Source: Deltaproteobacteria bacterium
GTDB taxonomy: Bacteria; Desulfobacterota; Desulfarculia; Desulfarculales; Desulfarculaceae
Length of the DNA: 55,873 nt
Reading direction: 5' to 3'
Assembly (NCBI GenBank): GCA_020444165.1
Contig: JAHLLK010000036.1
Span: 1-55,873, forward strand
The position numbers were made by a program, and so were the translations under genes. A model generated the notes under the pieces. The model was not told the DNA's origin, searched no databases, and saw only the letters and a list, made by a program, of their open reading frames with translations. This document shows positions 45,771 to 55,873 of this stretch, in pieces. Position 1 is the stretch's first letter. Every line of letters begins with the position of its first letter.

Positions 45771-48449
45771 ATGACCCTGTCCACAGCCGAGGAAACTCCG
45801 CAGCTGGTGGACCACCCCTGGTCCCTGGAGGCCGGGAGCGTGGCCTCGCGACTGGACACCGACCCGGTGCGGGGGCTGACCCGGAAGGAGGCCCGCCAAC
45901 GGCTGACAGCTTACGGGCCCAACCGGCTGCGGGTGCGTGGCCCCCGCCCTGCTTGGCGCATCCTGGTGGCGCAGTTCTCCAACCTCATCATAGGCCTCCT
46001 GGCCGGAGCCGGGGCCATGTCCCTGCTCTCGGGCCAGACCCGGGAGGCCCTGGCCATCGGGGCGGCCATCCTGCTCAACGCGCTGATCGGTTTCTTCACG
46101 GAGCTGCGGGCCCGGCGCAGCTTGGAGTCTCTGCGCAAGCTGGGCCAGCCCAAGGCGCGGGTGATCCGGGAGGGCCGGGTGAGCGCCTTGCCCGTGGCCA
46201 AACTGGCCCCGGGGGACTTGGTGGAGCTGGAGGCCGGGGAAGTGGTGCCGGCCGACCTCAGGGTGCTGGAAGCCAACCGCCTGGAGGTGGATGAATCGGC
46301 GCTCACCGGAGAATCACTGCCCGTGACCAAGGATCCGGCCCCCGTGGATGCGGAGGCTCTCCTGGCCGAACGCAGCGCCATGCTGTGGAAAGGCACCTCC
46401 CTTGCCACGGGCTCGGCCCGGGGCTTGGTCACCGCCACCGGGGCCGCGACGGAGCTGGGCCGGGTGGCTCGCTTGACCGAGGAGGCCGCCGGGGAAGGCC
46501 CCAGCCCCTTGCAGCAGCGGCTGACCAGGTTGGGCCGCCGCCTCATCTGGGTGACCCTGGCCGTGGCTCTGGCCGTGGGGCTCATGGGCTGGCTGGCCGG
46601 TCGGCCGCTGTTGCTCATAGTGGAAACCGCGGTGGCCCTGGCCGTGGCGGCGATCCCCGAGGGCCTGCCCATGGTGGCCACCATCGCCCTGGCCCGGGGC
46701 ATGTGGCGGCTGGCCCGGCAGCATGCGGTGCTGAACCGCCTCGCGGCAGTGGAAACCCTGGGTTCCACCACCCTCATCTGCACCGACAAGACCGGCACCC
46801 TCACCCTGAATCAGATGGATTTGGCCACCCTGGTCCTGCCGGGCCCGGAGGGGCTCCGGCGATGGGCGGGGCGGGAGGATCTGCCCCTGGCAGGGGACCC
46901 CGGCCTCCGCCTAGCCTTGGAGGCCGGGGTGCTCTGCGTCAACGCCAGTTTGGACGAAGACGGCCGCACCCTGGGCGATCCGCTGGAAGGCGCCCTGTTG
47001 CGGGCCGGCCGCCGGGCCGGTCTGGAGCGTTCGCGTGTTTTGCGGGAATGGCCCGAGGAGCGGGAGGACGCCTTTGACCCGAAACGCAAGATGATGGCCA
47101 CCTACCACGCCGGTAATAAAGGGGGATGGCGGGTGGCGGTGAAAGGCGCCCCCGAAGCGGTGCTCGCGGCCTCGGAGTGGCAAGGGACGCCGGATGACCA
47201 AGAGCCCCTGGACGAAACCGCCCGCCGGTCCTGGGACCAGGCCAACCAGGACTTGGCCGCCCAAGGGCTCCGGGTGATCGCCCTGGCTGAGCGGCAAAGC
47301 GACCAACTCCAGGGCGACCCTTACCACGGCTTGGTCTTCCTGGGCCTGGCCGGCCTATGGGACCCGCCCCGCGAGGATGCGGCCGAGGCCATAGAGGCCT
47401 GCCGCCGGGCCGGCATCCGGGTAATCATGATCACCGGCGACCAGGAAGCCACCGCCCGCTACGTGGGCCGCGAGCTGGGGCTATTGCGGGAGGGGGGGAA
47501 GGTTCTCACCGGGAGAGACCTGGCTCCCCCGGAGGAACTGGACGAGGCGGGCCGCCAACGCATCCGGGAAGCGGCTATCCTGGCCCGGGTGTCACCGGAG
47601 CAGAAGCTGGACCTCATTGCCCTGCACCAGGAGGCCGGGGAGGTGGTGGCCATGACCGGCGACGGGGTGAACGACGCTCCGGCTCTGAAAAAGGCGGACA
47701 TCGGGGTGGCCATGGGAGAGCGGGGAACCCAAGTGGCCAAGGAGGCGGCGGATATGGTGCTCCTCGATGACGCCCTGGGGAGCATCCTGGCCGCGGTGCG
47801 TCAGGGCAGAGCCATCTTCGCCAACATCCGCAAATTCATCATCTATCTGCTGTCGGGCAACATCGCGGAGATCCTGTCCGTGTCCCTGGCCATCGTGGCG
47901 GGCTGGCCCTTGCCCTTGTTGCCCCTGCAGATACTCTACCTGAACATGCTCGGCGATGTGTTTCCGGCCCTGGCCCTGGGGGTGGGGCGGGGCGGCCCGA
48001 AGTACCTGGAGCAGCCGCCGCGCCGCACTGATGAACCAGTGCTCACTTCAGGGCACTGGTGGGCTATTCTGGGGTGGGGAGGCCTGATTGCGGCGGTCAA
48101 TCTGGCCGGTTTCGGGCTGGCGCTGAGGGTTCTGGGCATGCCGCAAGATCAGGCGGTTACAGTGTCCTTTTTGTCCCTGGCCTTTGCCCGGGTATGGCAT
48201 GTGTTCAACATGCGCGGCCCGGCCGAGCCCCTTTTGGTGAACCAGATCACCACCAATCCCGCCGTGTGGGGAGCCTTGGCCCTGTGCGCGGCCCTGCTTC
48301 TGGCCGCCCAGTTCGTGCCGGGGTTGCGGGAGGTTCTGGGCATGACGCCGTTGCCCGCGGCCGGCTGGGCCCTGGTGGCCCTGGGAAGCCTCCTGCCTTT
48401 GGGGCTGGGGCAGGCGCTGCTCGGCCTGGCCGCCCGGTCGGGGGCCTGA
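45771..48449 (+). CDS. P-type cation ATPase, probable Ca2+ exporter (P2 type)
   Basis: An 892-residue membrane ATPase. An N-terminal cation-ATPase domain (SRLDTDPVRGLTRKEARQRL) is followed by the actuator motif TGES, phosphorylated Asp339 in DKTGT, nucleotide-binding FDPKRKMMAT and KGAPE, the hinge TGDGVNDAPALKKADIG, and about ten helices. Ion-site residues of Ca2+-ATPases are kept: Glu of PEGLP in M4 (about 295), Asn and Glu in M5 (LLSGNIAEI), and Asn and Asp in M6 (LNMLGDVFPALALG). Ca2+ export is likely, but Na+ or Mn2+ cannot be excluded. I chose ATG 45771; GTG 45741 has no ribosome site. The gene ends 3 nt before the stop of atpG, so the two operons converge. Confidence 0.9.
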   Translation: MTLSTAEETPQLVDHPWSLEAGSVASRLDTDPVRGLTRKEARQRLTAYGPNRLRVRGPRPAWRILVAQFSNLIIGLLAGAGAMSLLSGQTREALAIGAAILLNALIGFFTELRARRSLESLRKLGQPKARVIREGRVSALPVAKLAPGDLVELEAGEVVPADLRVLEANRLEVDESALTGESLPVTKDPAPVDAEALLAERSAMLWKGTSLATGSARGLVTATGAATELGRVARLTEEAAGEGPSPLQQRLTRLGRRLIWVTLAVALAVGLMGWLAGRPLLLIVETAVALAVAAIPEGLPMVATIALARGMWRLARQHAVLNRLAAVETLGSTTLICTDKTGTLTLNQMDLATLVLPGPEGLRRWAGREDLPLAGDPGLRLALEAGVLCVNASLDEDGRTLGDPLEGALLRAGRRAGLERSRVLREWPEEREDAFDPKRKMMATYHAGNKGGWRVAVKGAPEAVLAASEWQGTPDDQEPLDETARRSWDQANQDLAAQGLRVIALAERQSDQLQGDPYHGLVFLGLAGLWDPPREDAAEAIEACRRAGIRVIMITGDQEATARYVGRELGLLREGGKVLTGRDLAPPEELDEAGRQRIREAAILARVSPEQKLDLIALHQEAGEVVAMTGDGVNDAPALKKADIGVAMGERGTQVAKEAADMVLLDDALGSILAAVRQGRAIFANIRKFIIYLLSGNIAEILSVSLAIVAGWPLPLLPLQILYLNMLGDVFPALALGVGRGGPKYLEQPPRRTDEPVLTSGHWWAILGWGGLIAAVNLAGFGLALRVLGMPQDQAVTVSFLSLAFARVWHVFNMRGPAEPLLVNQITTNPAVWGALALCAALLLAAQFVPGLREVLGMTPLPAAGWALVALGSLLPLGLGQALLGLAARSGA

Positions 48450-48452
48450 AGC

Positions 48453-49346
48453 TCAAGGCCCGCCGGCGAGGGCCTCGAAGCCGGCGGCGATATCCAGGAG
48501 CTCCTCGGTTATGCTCTGTTGCCGGGCCTGGTTGTAGGCTTGGGTCAGTTCGGCAAGCCGTTCCTCCACGTTGCGCTCGGCTCCCTGCATGGCCGCCAGC
48601 CGGCTGGCGTTCTCCGCGGCCAGGGAATCGGCAAATGCGCCGAACAGGGAAACCAGGAGCATTTGCCGCAGCAGAGCCGCGAAGGTCCCGCGCCAGTCGC
48701 CGGCCACCAGGGGCAACTGGTTGGTGGGCCAAGGCTCCAGGGCGAAGCGGCTCAGCCAGGCGCGGTCGATGGGCAGGAGCTGCCGGCCCACGGCTTCAAA
48801 GGCCGCGCCGGGCACGGGCCGGGCGTGATAGACGAAGACCCGCTCAGCCTGCCCCGCCTGCCGCCAGTGGTCCAGAAGCACCAGCACCTGTTGCACCGCC
48901 GGGGTCAGGCCGGACACTGATCCCGGCACGTCCCGCTTGGCGTGCACCGCCTGCTCCCGGTCCTCCAGGCGTCCCGCGAGGCGCTCCCCCACCGCCAGCA
49001 CGGTGCGCGACGCCTCCCGGGGCTCCAGATCCCGGAGCGAGGCCATGGCCAGCTCGGCCACCTGCTCATTCAGCGAGCCGCACATGCCTTGATCCGTGCC
49101 CAGAACCACTGCCGCCACGGGGCCGCCCGGCTGGGCGGCGCGGGTTTGGGCCAGGTAGCCCGGCCGGGCCAGCAGGGCGGCGCCCAGACCCAGCTCCACG
49201 GTGCGGCGGTAATCCTCCAGGGCCTGGGAAGCCCGCTCGAATTGCCGGATGTTCACCGCGGCCAGGGCTTTCATGGTCCTGACCACGGCGCCGATTTCGC
49301 GGGTGGTATGGAGCCGCCGACCCAGGGACTCAGTGGTCTGGGCCAT
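48453..49346 (-). CDS. atpG: N-type ATPase gamma subunit
   Basis: A 297-residue central-stalk subunit. The N-terminal helix ([25 protein letters not shown]) and the C-terminal helix ([36 protein letters not shown]) form the coiled coil that turns inside the alpha-beta head. The [10 protein letters not shown] motif matches the GSDRGLCG region of F-type gamma. It is the last gene of the operon and overlaps the end of atpA by 17 nt. Divergence from ordinary F1 gamma in the middle of the chain is expected for N-ATPases. Confidence 0.93.
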   Translation of the reverse strand: MAQTTESLGRRLHTTREIGAVVRTMKALAAVNIRQFERASQALEDYRRTVELGLGAALLARPGYLAQTRAAQPGGPVAAVVLGTDQGMCGSLNEQVAELAMASLRDLEPREASRTVLAVGERLAGRLEDREQAVHAKRDVPGSVSGLTPAVQQVLVLLDHWRQAGQAERVFVYHARPVPGAAFEAVGRQLLPIDRAWLSRFALEPWPTNQLPLVAGDWRGTFAALLRQMLLVSLFGAFADSLAAENASRLAAMQGAERNVEERLAELTQAYNQARQQSITEELLDIAAGFEALAGGP

Positions 49347-50886
49347 GTTCCTGCCTCCAACTTTCCACGGCCCGCCGGGCCATGTCCTCCAAGGCCCGCC
49401 GGTTTTCCTCGCTCAGGGACTCACCTTGTTCGATGCGCCGGCCAAGTGCGGGCTCTTTCTCCATGGCCCGCCGCACCGCCCTTTCCACCTGGGGCACCTG
49501 GGAGGGGTCCACCGGATCGAAGAGCCCGGCGTTTACCGCAGCCAAGACCGCCACCTGTTCAGCCACCCGCACCGGCTGGTATTGAGCTTGCTGCAAGGCG
49601 GTGCGCACCCGGCGGCCCCGCTCCAGCCTAGCCCGGGTTTCCTGGTCCAACCTGGTGCCGAAACGGGCGAAACCCTCCAACTCCTCGAACTGGCTGTAGC
49701 TGAGCCGCAGGTCCCCGGCCAAGTCGCGGAAAGCCCGGAGCTGGGTCTTGCCGCCCACCCGGGAGACCGATTTCCCCACATCCACCGCGGGCAGGACGCC
49801 CCGCTGGAACAGGCGGGGGGACAAGTAGATCTGCCCGTCGGTTATGGAGACCAGGTTGGTGGGGATGTAAGCCGCGATGTTCCCGGCCTGGGTTTCGATG
49901 ATGGGCAGCGCGGTCAGCGAACCGCCGCCCAAATCCGGGGCCAGGTGGGTGGAGCGTTCCAGGAGCCGCGAATGGATGTAGAAGATGTCGCCGGGATAGG
50001 CCTCGCGTCCCGGCGGCCGCCGCAGGAGCAGGGAGATCTCGCGGTAGGCCCAGGCGTGCCGGGTGAGGTCGTCGTACACCACCAGGACGTCGCGGCCCTT
50101 TTCCATGAAATGCTCGGCCATGCTGGTGGCCGCGTAAGGGGTGTAGAAAACCAGGCCGGGAGGATCCTCCTCGCTGCTGGCCACCACGATGCTGTAGGCC
50201 AAAGCCTCCTTGCCCTCCAGGGTGTCGATGAGCCGGGCGATGGCGCTGACCCTCTTTCCCACCGCGCAATAGATGCAAATCACCCCCGTGCCGCGCTGGT
50301 TCAGGATGGCGTCCAGGGCCAGGGCGGTCTTGCCGGTCTGGCGGTCACCCAGAATCAGCTCCCGCTGGCCCCGGCCCACCGGGATCATGGCGTCCACCAC
50401 CTTGAGCCCGGTTTGCAGGGGCACGGTCACCGGGGCGCGGTCCATGATGGCCGGAGCCGGGCGCTCCACCGCCCGGCTGTCGGAGGTTCGCACCGGACCC
50501 CGCCGGTCCAGGGGGCGGCCCAGGGCGTCCACCACCCGCCCCAACAGCGTTTCGCCCACCGGAGTCTCCAACACCCGCCGGGTGCGCCGCACTTCCTGGC
50601 CTGCTTTCAGCTCCGGCGCTTCGTCCAAGAGCACCACGCGGGCGTGGTCCGGGTGCAGATCCAAAGCTACGCCAAGGATGCCGCCGGGGAACACCAACAT
50701 CTCCTCGGAGCGCACCCGGGACAGGCCTTCCACCCGCACCACCCCGCTTTGCACCGCGGCCACCCGGCCAACCTCCTCCAAGGCCAAGCTCGGAGGGTGG
50801 TCCGCCAGGGCCCGGCCCCAGGCCCGGGCCAAGCCGCGGTCCAGGCGTTCCCGCCACGACGCCAGGCTGTCGGTCTCCCGGGCCAT
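49330..50886 (-). CDS. atpA: N-type ATPase alpha subunit
   Basis: A 518-residue non-catalytic nucleotide-binding subunit of the F1 head. The P-loop GDRQTGKT (180-187), [40 protein letters not shown] as the conserved central region and VSRVGGKTQ are all present. ATG 50886 lies 4 nt after the atpF stop; GTG 50898 is an alternative that adds four residues. The N-terminal stretch ([13 protein letters not shown]) differs from standard alpha subunits. In N-ATPases the head has to be held by the long b subunit, because no delta gene is present. Confidence 0.94.
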   Translation of the reverse strand: MARETDSLASWRERLDRGLARAWGRALADHPPSLALEEVGRVAAVQSGVVRVEGLSRVRSEEMLVFPGGILGVALDLHPDHARVVLLDEAPELKAGQEVRRTRRVLETPVGETLLGRVVDALGRPLDRRGPVRTSDSRAVERPAPAIMDRAPVTVPLQTGLKVVDAMIPVGRGQRELILGDRQTGKTALALDAILNQRGTGVICIYCAVGKRVSAIARLIDTLEGKEALAYSIVVASSEEDPPGLVFYTPYAATSMAEHFMEKGRDVLVVYDDLTRHAWAYREISLLLRRPPGREAYPGDIFYIHSRLLERSTHLAPDLGGGSLTALPIIETQAGNIAAYIPTNLVSITDGQIYLSPRLFQRGVLPAVDVGKSVSRVGGKTQLRAFRDLAGDLRLSYSQFEELEGFARFGTRLDQETRARLERGRRVRTALQQAQYQPVRVAEQVAVLAAVNAGLFDPVDPSQVPQVERAVRRAMEKEPALGRRIEQGESLSEENRRALEDMARRAVESWRQEHGPDH

Positions 50887-50890
50887 GAGA

Positions 50891-51703
50891 TTAGTCACCG
50901 CCGTTTGCCGGCTGGTTGTCCCCTGCTTGTCGGACCTGGGAGCCTTCCCGCAGCTCCCGGTCCAGGGCCTCCCGCACCACTTCCCGCAAATCCTCCAGGT
51001 ACTCCGCCGCGCTCCAGGCCAGCCGCACTCCCGGCGCGGTCAGGGTCAGGCCCAAAAGCAACTCGGGGTCGGTCTTGAACGCCACATCGTATGGGCCGGC
51101 CGCGAGCTCTTCCACCGCCCGGCGCAACCGCTGCTCATCGTCTTCGCTCAAATCCCGGGCGCTGGTGATGGTGACACCGCCTTGGCCCGCGGCCTCGGCC
51201 AGTTCCCGCACTTGGTTCTGGTCCAGATTCGCCAGCTCGTCCAGAAACCGCTCCACGGCTCCCGCCAGGTCTCCCTGCCCGGTGAGGCCGGCCAGGGTTT
51301 GGCGGCTCACGGCCAAGGCTTGCTCGGCCGCGGCCTGGGCCAAGTGGCGGGCCAGTTCTTCCCGCTGCCGTCGCAGCTCTTCCCGCCAGGCCCGCGAATC
51401 CTGCTCCACCTCGCCACGGGCTTCCCGCAAAAGCTTTTCTTTTTGGGCCCGGGCTTCCTCCTGTGCCGTGGCCATTTCCCGTTCGCGGCTTTGCGCCAAA
51501 TCCTCCCGCTCCGCCACCAGCTTTTGCCTCTCCAGGGTGGCGTTTTCCTTTTCCTGGTCGGCCTTGGCCAGCCGCTGGGCAATGTCGGCTTCGCGCTGGT
51601 CCATGGCCTTGATGACCCGGCCGTAGAGCAGCCATTTGAGCAGCGCCAGCAGCACCAGGAAATTGATGACCTGAGCCACCACCGTGAACCAGTCTATGAG
51701 CAC
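50891..51703 (-). CDS. atpF: N-type ATPase b subunit with delta-like C-terminal extension
   Basis: A 270-residue peripheral-stalk subunit, against about 156-170 for standard b. One N-terminal membrane helix ([20 protein letters not shown]) is followed by a long charged coiled coil (to about residue 150). A C-terminal domain follows (about 165-250) whose pattern ([45 protein letters not shown]) recalls the C-terminal part of the F-type delta subunit. This probably replaces the missing atpH. GTG 51703 is 3 nt after the c-subunit stop and has GGGGG upstream. Confidence 0.9.
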   Translation of the reverse strand: MLIDWFTVVAQVINFLVLLALLKWLLYGRVIKAMDQREADIAQRLAKADQEKENATLERQKLVAEREDLAQSREREMATAQEEARAQKEKLLREARGEVEQDSRAWREELRRQREELARHLAQAAAEQALAVSRQTLAGLTGQGDLAGAVERFLDELANLDQNQVRELAEAAGQGGVTITSARDLSEDDEQRLRRAVEELAAGPYDVAFKTDPELLLGLTLTAPGVRLAWSAAEYLEDLREVVREALDRELREGSQVRQAGDNQPANGGD

Positions 51704-51706
51704 GGG

Positions 51707-51985
51707 TCATCCCCCCGCCTTGGCCAGCACCTGATCCCAGAAGGGATTGGCGAACAACAGGATCATGGAGACCACGAAGCAGTAGATGGCCGTGGACTCG
51801 ATCATGGCCAATCCCACGAAGAGGGTGCGGGTTATGGTGTTGGCCTCGTCCGGCTGCTGGGCCAGGGAGGCCAGGGCCTGGGCCACGGCGCGGCCTTCGC
51901 CCAGGGCCGGCCCCACCGATCCAATGGCGATGGTCAGGCCGGCGGTCACCACCGAACCCAGTCCGATAAGGCTAAGCGTATCCAT
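51707..51985 (-). CDS. atpE: N-type ATPase c subunit (rotor ring)
   Basis: A 92-residue hairpin of two membrane helices. Helix 1 carries Glu30 (GPALGEGRAV) where the Na+-type ring of Ilyobacter has Gln. Helix 2 carries Glu63-Ser64-Thr65 with Tyr68 (MIESTAIYCF), which matches Na+-coordinating positions. Two carboxylates per site is the N-ATPase pattern. Whether the ring uses Na+ or H+ is not settled by sequence. The polar loop AQQPDEAN lies between the helices. The start codon overlaps the stop of atpB by one base. Confidence 0.95.
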   Translation of the reverse strand: MDTLSLIGLGSVVTAGLTIAIGSVGPALGEGRAVAQALASLAQQPDEANTITRTLFVGLAMIESTAIYCFVVSMILLFANPFWDQVLAKAGG

Positions 51986-52704
51986 CAAGCGTCTCCTTTG
52001 TTCCGGTCCCCGGCCCGGTTCTCCGTATCCTGCCTGGCCCGGGTGGCCGAGGCGATGTACACCATGGCCAGCACCGCGAAGATGTAGGCCTGGATCATGC
52101 CGGTCAACAGGCCCAGGGCCTGCATCACCACCGGGAACGCCAGGGGCGCCACGGCCAGCAGGATGCCGGCGATCTTCATGCCGCTCATGATGTTGCCGAA
52201 AAGGCGGACCGCCAGGGCCAGGGTGCGGGAAAGCTCCCCCAGGAGGTTCATGGGCAGCATCAGGGGGCTTGGTTGCAGGTACTGCCGCAGGTAGCCGCCC
52301 AGACCCTGCCGCCTGACGCCGAAATAGGGCACGGCCACCAGGACGCAGAGGGCCAGGGCGGCGGTGGTGGAGAGGGAGGCCGTGGGCGGCATGAATCCGG
52401 GCACCACCGCCAGGAGGTTGGACAGGGCCACGAACAAGAACAAGGTGCCCACCAGGGGCAGGTAGCCTTCGGCCCGTCCCTGGCTGATATCCCGGATTTC
52501 CTTGCGCATGTACCCCACCACCACCTCCAGGAGGTTTTGCCACCGGCTCATGCGGGGCCCCGTGGTGAGGTTTCGGGTGATGAGCCAGGCTCCGCCGGCC
52601 AGGAGCACCATCACCAGCCAGGTGAACAGGATGGTGGCGTTCAGTTCCACCGGCCCCCAGGTCCCCAACACGATCTGATCGGGGGTGATCTCCTTTATGC
52701 CCAT
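51985..52704 (-). CDS. atpB: N-type ATPase a subunit
   Basis: A 239-residue stator membrane subunit with five or six helices. The essential Arg167 lies in ELSRTLALAVRLFGNIMSG, the conserved helix that faces the rotor ring. LLEVVVGYMRKEIRDISQGRA and NLLAVVPGFMPPTA match other bacterial a subunits. It starts 1 nt after the atpR stop. Together with the c ring it forms the ion path. Confidence 0.94.
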   Translation of the reverse strand: MGIKEITPDQIVLGTWGPVELNATILFTWLVMVLLAGGAWLITRNLTTGPRMSRWQNLLEVVVGYMRKEIRDISQGRAEGYLPLVGTLFLFVALSNLLAVVPGFMPPTASLSTTAALALCVLVAVPYFGVRRQGLGGYLRQYLQPSPLMLPMNLLGELSRTLALAVRLFGNIMSGMKIAGILLAVAPLAFPVVMQALGLLTGMIQAYIFAVLAMVYIASATRARQDTENRAGDRNKGDA

Positions 52705-52705
52705 T

Positions 52706-53002
52706 TCAGACCCTTTCGCCGGCCTGCCCCGCGGGCCGGATGGCGCGCACCACTGCGGCCCGGGCCAAAAGGAAGCCGGCCAGGCAGGCGGCCAGTCGTC
52801 GCCAATCCCCTTGCATGACCAGGGCGAATCCGGCCGCGGCCGCCGCGCCGCGGACCAAAAGACTGGCCAGGGTCAGCCAGCCCGGCCGCGGGGAACGGGG
52901 CAGCCGTCGCACGGTCCACCACAGGCCCAGGAAGAACACCGCTCCCGCTGCCGCGCCCACTCCGGCCGCGGTCAAAAACGGGACCAATTGCGCCAGGTTC
53001 AT
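52706..53002 (-). CDS. atpR: N-ATPase AtpR membrane subunit
   Basis: A 98-residue protein with three membrane segments (LVPFLTAAGVGAAAGAVFFLGLWW; LTLASLLVRGAAAAAGFALV; AACLAGFLLARAAVV) and the Arg residues near membranes typical of AtpR. AtpR occurs only in N-ATPase operons, between atpQ and atpB, and is thought to help assemble the rotor ring. I recognise it by size, helix pattern and place. ATG 53002 has AAGGAGAGATC upstream. Confidence 0.88.
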   Translation of the reverse strand: MNLAQLVPFLTAAGVGAAAGAVFFLGLWWTVRRLPRSPRPGWLTLASLLVRGAAAAAGFALVMQGDWRRLAACLAGFLLARAAVVRAIRPAGQAGERV

Positions 53003-53042
53003 GATCTCTCCTTGGCCGGGGGGCCGGCCCCGGCCCCGGCCT

Positions 53043-53344
53043 TCATTTTTCCTTGTTTTCCTTTTGCACCCACCACCAGGCATTGAGGCAGCCCACCACG
53101 ATGCCCACGCCCAGGAGCAGGAGGGTCCAGGAACGCCGGCTTTCGAACTTGGCATCCAACCAGATTCCCAGGGCCACCCCCAGCAAGGCGGGGATGGCCA
53201 CGGACCAGCCCACCAGGCCAAACATGCCCAGGCCGAACCACACACTCCGCTCGCCCTCCCGCCGGTGGGCCAGCTTGCGTTCCAGCTTGCGGCCCACCTC
53301 CCCGGCCCATTTCTCCTGAGATGGCTCCTGCTCCCCGGGCATGT

Positions 53345-53348
<4 letters not shown>
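53043..53348 (-). CDS. atpQ: N-ATPase AtpQ membrane subunit
   Basis: A 101-residue protein with a charged N-terminus and two membrane helices (GLGMFGLVGWSVAIPALLGVALGIWLD split around residues 38-65, and WTLLLLGVGIVVGCLNAWWW). It fits AtpQ, the AtpI-like subunit specific to N-ATPases and probably involved in assembly or ion supply. The GTG 53348 start overlaps the atpC stop (GTGA); ATG 53342 is possible too. Confidence 0.87.
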
Positions 53349-55150
<1,802 letters not shown>

Positions 55151-55761
55151 CCCCTTTCCTGGCGCGACCCGGAATGGACCCGCTCGCCGGCTCCCCGGGA
55201 CCGGTTCGCTTCCTCGCGGCCCTTGACGCCGGCCAGCGGGGGCCGGGGGGGTAAACCGCGCGGGAGTCGGACGGCGCGGCTTCCGGGCCGGGGTGCGGGA
55301 CGTTGCAAGCCTGGGGGCAGGCCCGGGGAGTGGAAAACAAATTGTGCTCCGGCCAGGCGGGGGCCCCGTACTCCTTTCGAATCGTCAGCCGGCTTTGGCT
55401 CCAGGCGAATCGCCGTATGCAAGACCCTTCATGTATTACGATGAGGCAGCGGCCGGCGGCTGGGAATATGCAACAGGGAGCAATTCAGCCTCAGGTTTTT
55501 TCGTAGCGCAACCTTCAAGCAACGCTGAGACGGGGATTCTGACGCGGGAAGGGGTGTTTGGGGAAGGTCGAAATACCGCTTCCGCCGGCGGCTACGTCCG
55601 CCCGTCCAACCCCGAGCCGCCTGTCAGTTGCGGGTGATGACTCGTATTTGTTTTGAGAGGGTAAGGCGTTGTACCGGCGGCTTTTGCCGGGGAAAGTCGC
55701 GGCCATATCGCCTTTGGTAGGGTGCGGGGCAAGGGGCCAAGTCGGGCCCTGTAACCCTGGA
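55151..55761. other. Upstream region of the N-ATPase operon
   Basis: I find no gene in this stretch. The promoter of the operon should lie here on the minus strand, but I cannot fix it. A small hairpin CCGGC/GCCGG lies near 55676-55690. Confidence 0.4.
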
Positions 55762-55873
55762 GCACCGCTCTCTACTGAGAGCGGTGCACGGGGCGTCCTG
55801 CCCCGTGCAATGTCGGCCTGGCAAAAACGTGACTCCACCCCAGCAAGCAGAGCTTGCCGGGGGCCCTGGTTTT
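55762..55873 (+). repeat. Multi-hairpin element, copy G (cut by the window end)
   Basis: An extra hairpin GCACCGCTCTC/GAGAGCGGTGC (55762-55787) comes first. H1 TGCACGGGGC (55785-55794) pairs with 55800-55809 around GTCCT. H2 begins GGCCTGGCAAAA and carries in its loop the CCCCAGCAAGC/GCTTGC nested hairpin also seen in copy A, then CCTGGTTTT at the window edge. The second half is outside the window. Confidence 0.8.

Overview
The window is about 56 kb of high-GC DNA that looks like the chromosome of a deltaproteobacterium (Desulfobacterota), possibly near Desulfarculales. That placement is inferred from gene content and was not tested by alignment. The content pointing that way is a nine-gene N-type ATPase operon, a glycine-betaine synthesis cassette, an ADP-forming acyl-CoA synthetase, a sigma-54 activator and two tripartite efflux systems. 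Betaine synthesis together with an N-ATPase suggests a marine or otherwise salt-exposed life.

Layout. (1) 1-8661: six tandem paralogous genes, the first truncated by the window edge, for secreted collagen-like proteins: signal peptide, conserved N-terminal domain, Gly-X-Y tract, pectinesterase-like beta-helix and an invariant C-terminal cysteine motif. (2) 9266-11295: an OmpR/CpxR-type two-component system, divergent from 11544-16191, a MacA-MacB-type efflux pump with its outer-membrane factor. A GTAAA-N6-GTAAA direct repeat lies between them. (3) 16555-17922: a sigma-54 activator with a degenerate receiver. (4) 18706-23111: metK, ahcY and the glycine/sarcosine and sarcosine/dimethylglycine methyltransferases. 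These form a self-contained SAM-recycling route from glycine to betaine, closed by a strong terminator. (5) 23650-29776: a second tripartite pump of RND type with a large porter-domain insertion. (6) 29847-35114: a short-chain dehydrogenase, an iron-sulfur flavoprotein, an ADP-forming acyl-CoA synthetase, a MarR regulator and a small cysteine protein. (7) 35504-43163: five co-directional genes I cannot assign to a known system. They include a zinc-ribbon/PQQ-propeller protein, a 1273-residue membrane protein and two further zinc-ribbon proteins. (8) 44095-48449: a baeRF-family protein and a Ca2+-type P-ATPase. (9) 48453-55116 on the minus strand: the complete N-ATPase operon atpDCQRBEFAG.

The most unusual signal is not a gene. 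A dispersed element of about 200-280 bp, built from four or five consecutive hairpins, occurs at least five times between genes, and two or three related pieces are also present. Loops and order are conserved while the arms change in compensating ways between copies, and in some copies a further hairpin sits inside a loop. Copies lie upstream of metK and on both sides of the unassigned 35.5-43.2 kb gene group. I saw no tRNA, rRNA, CRISPR array, insertion sequence or phage module.
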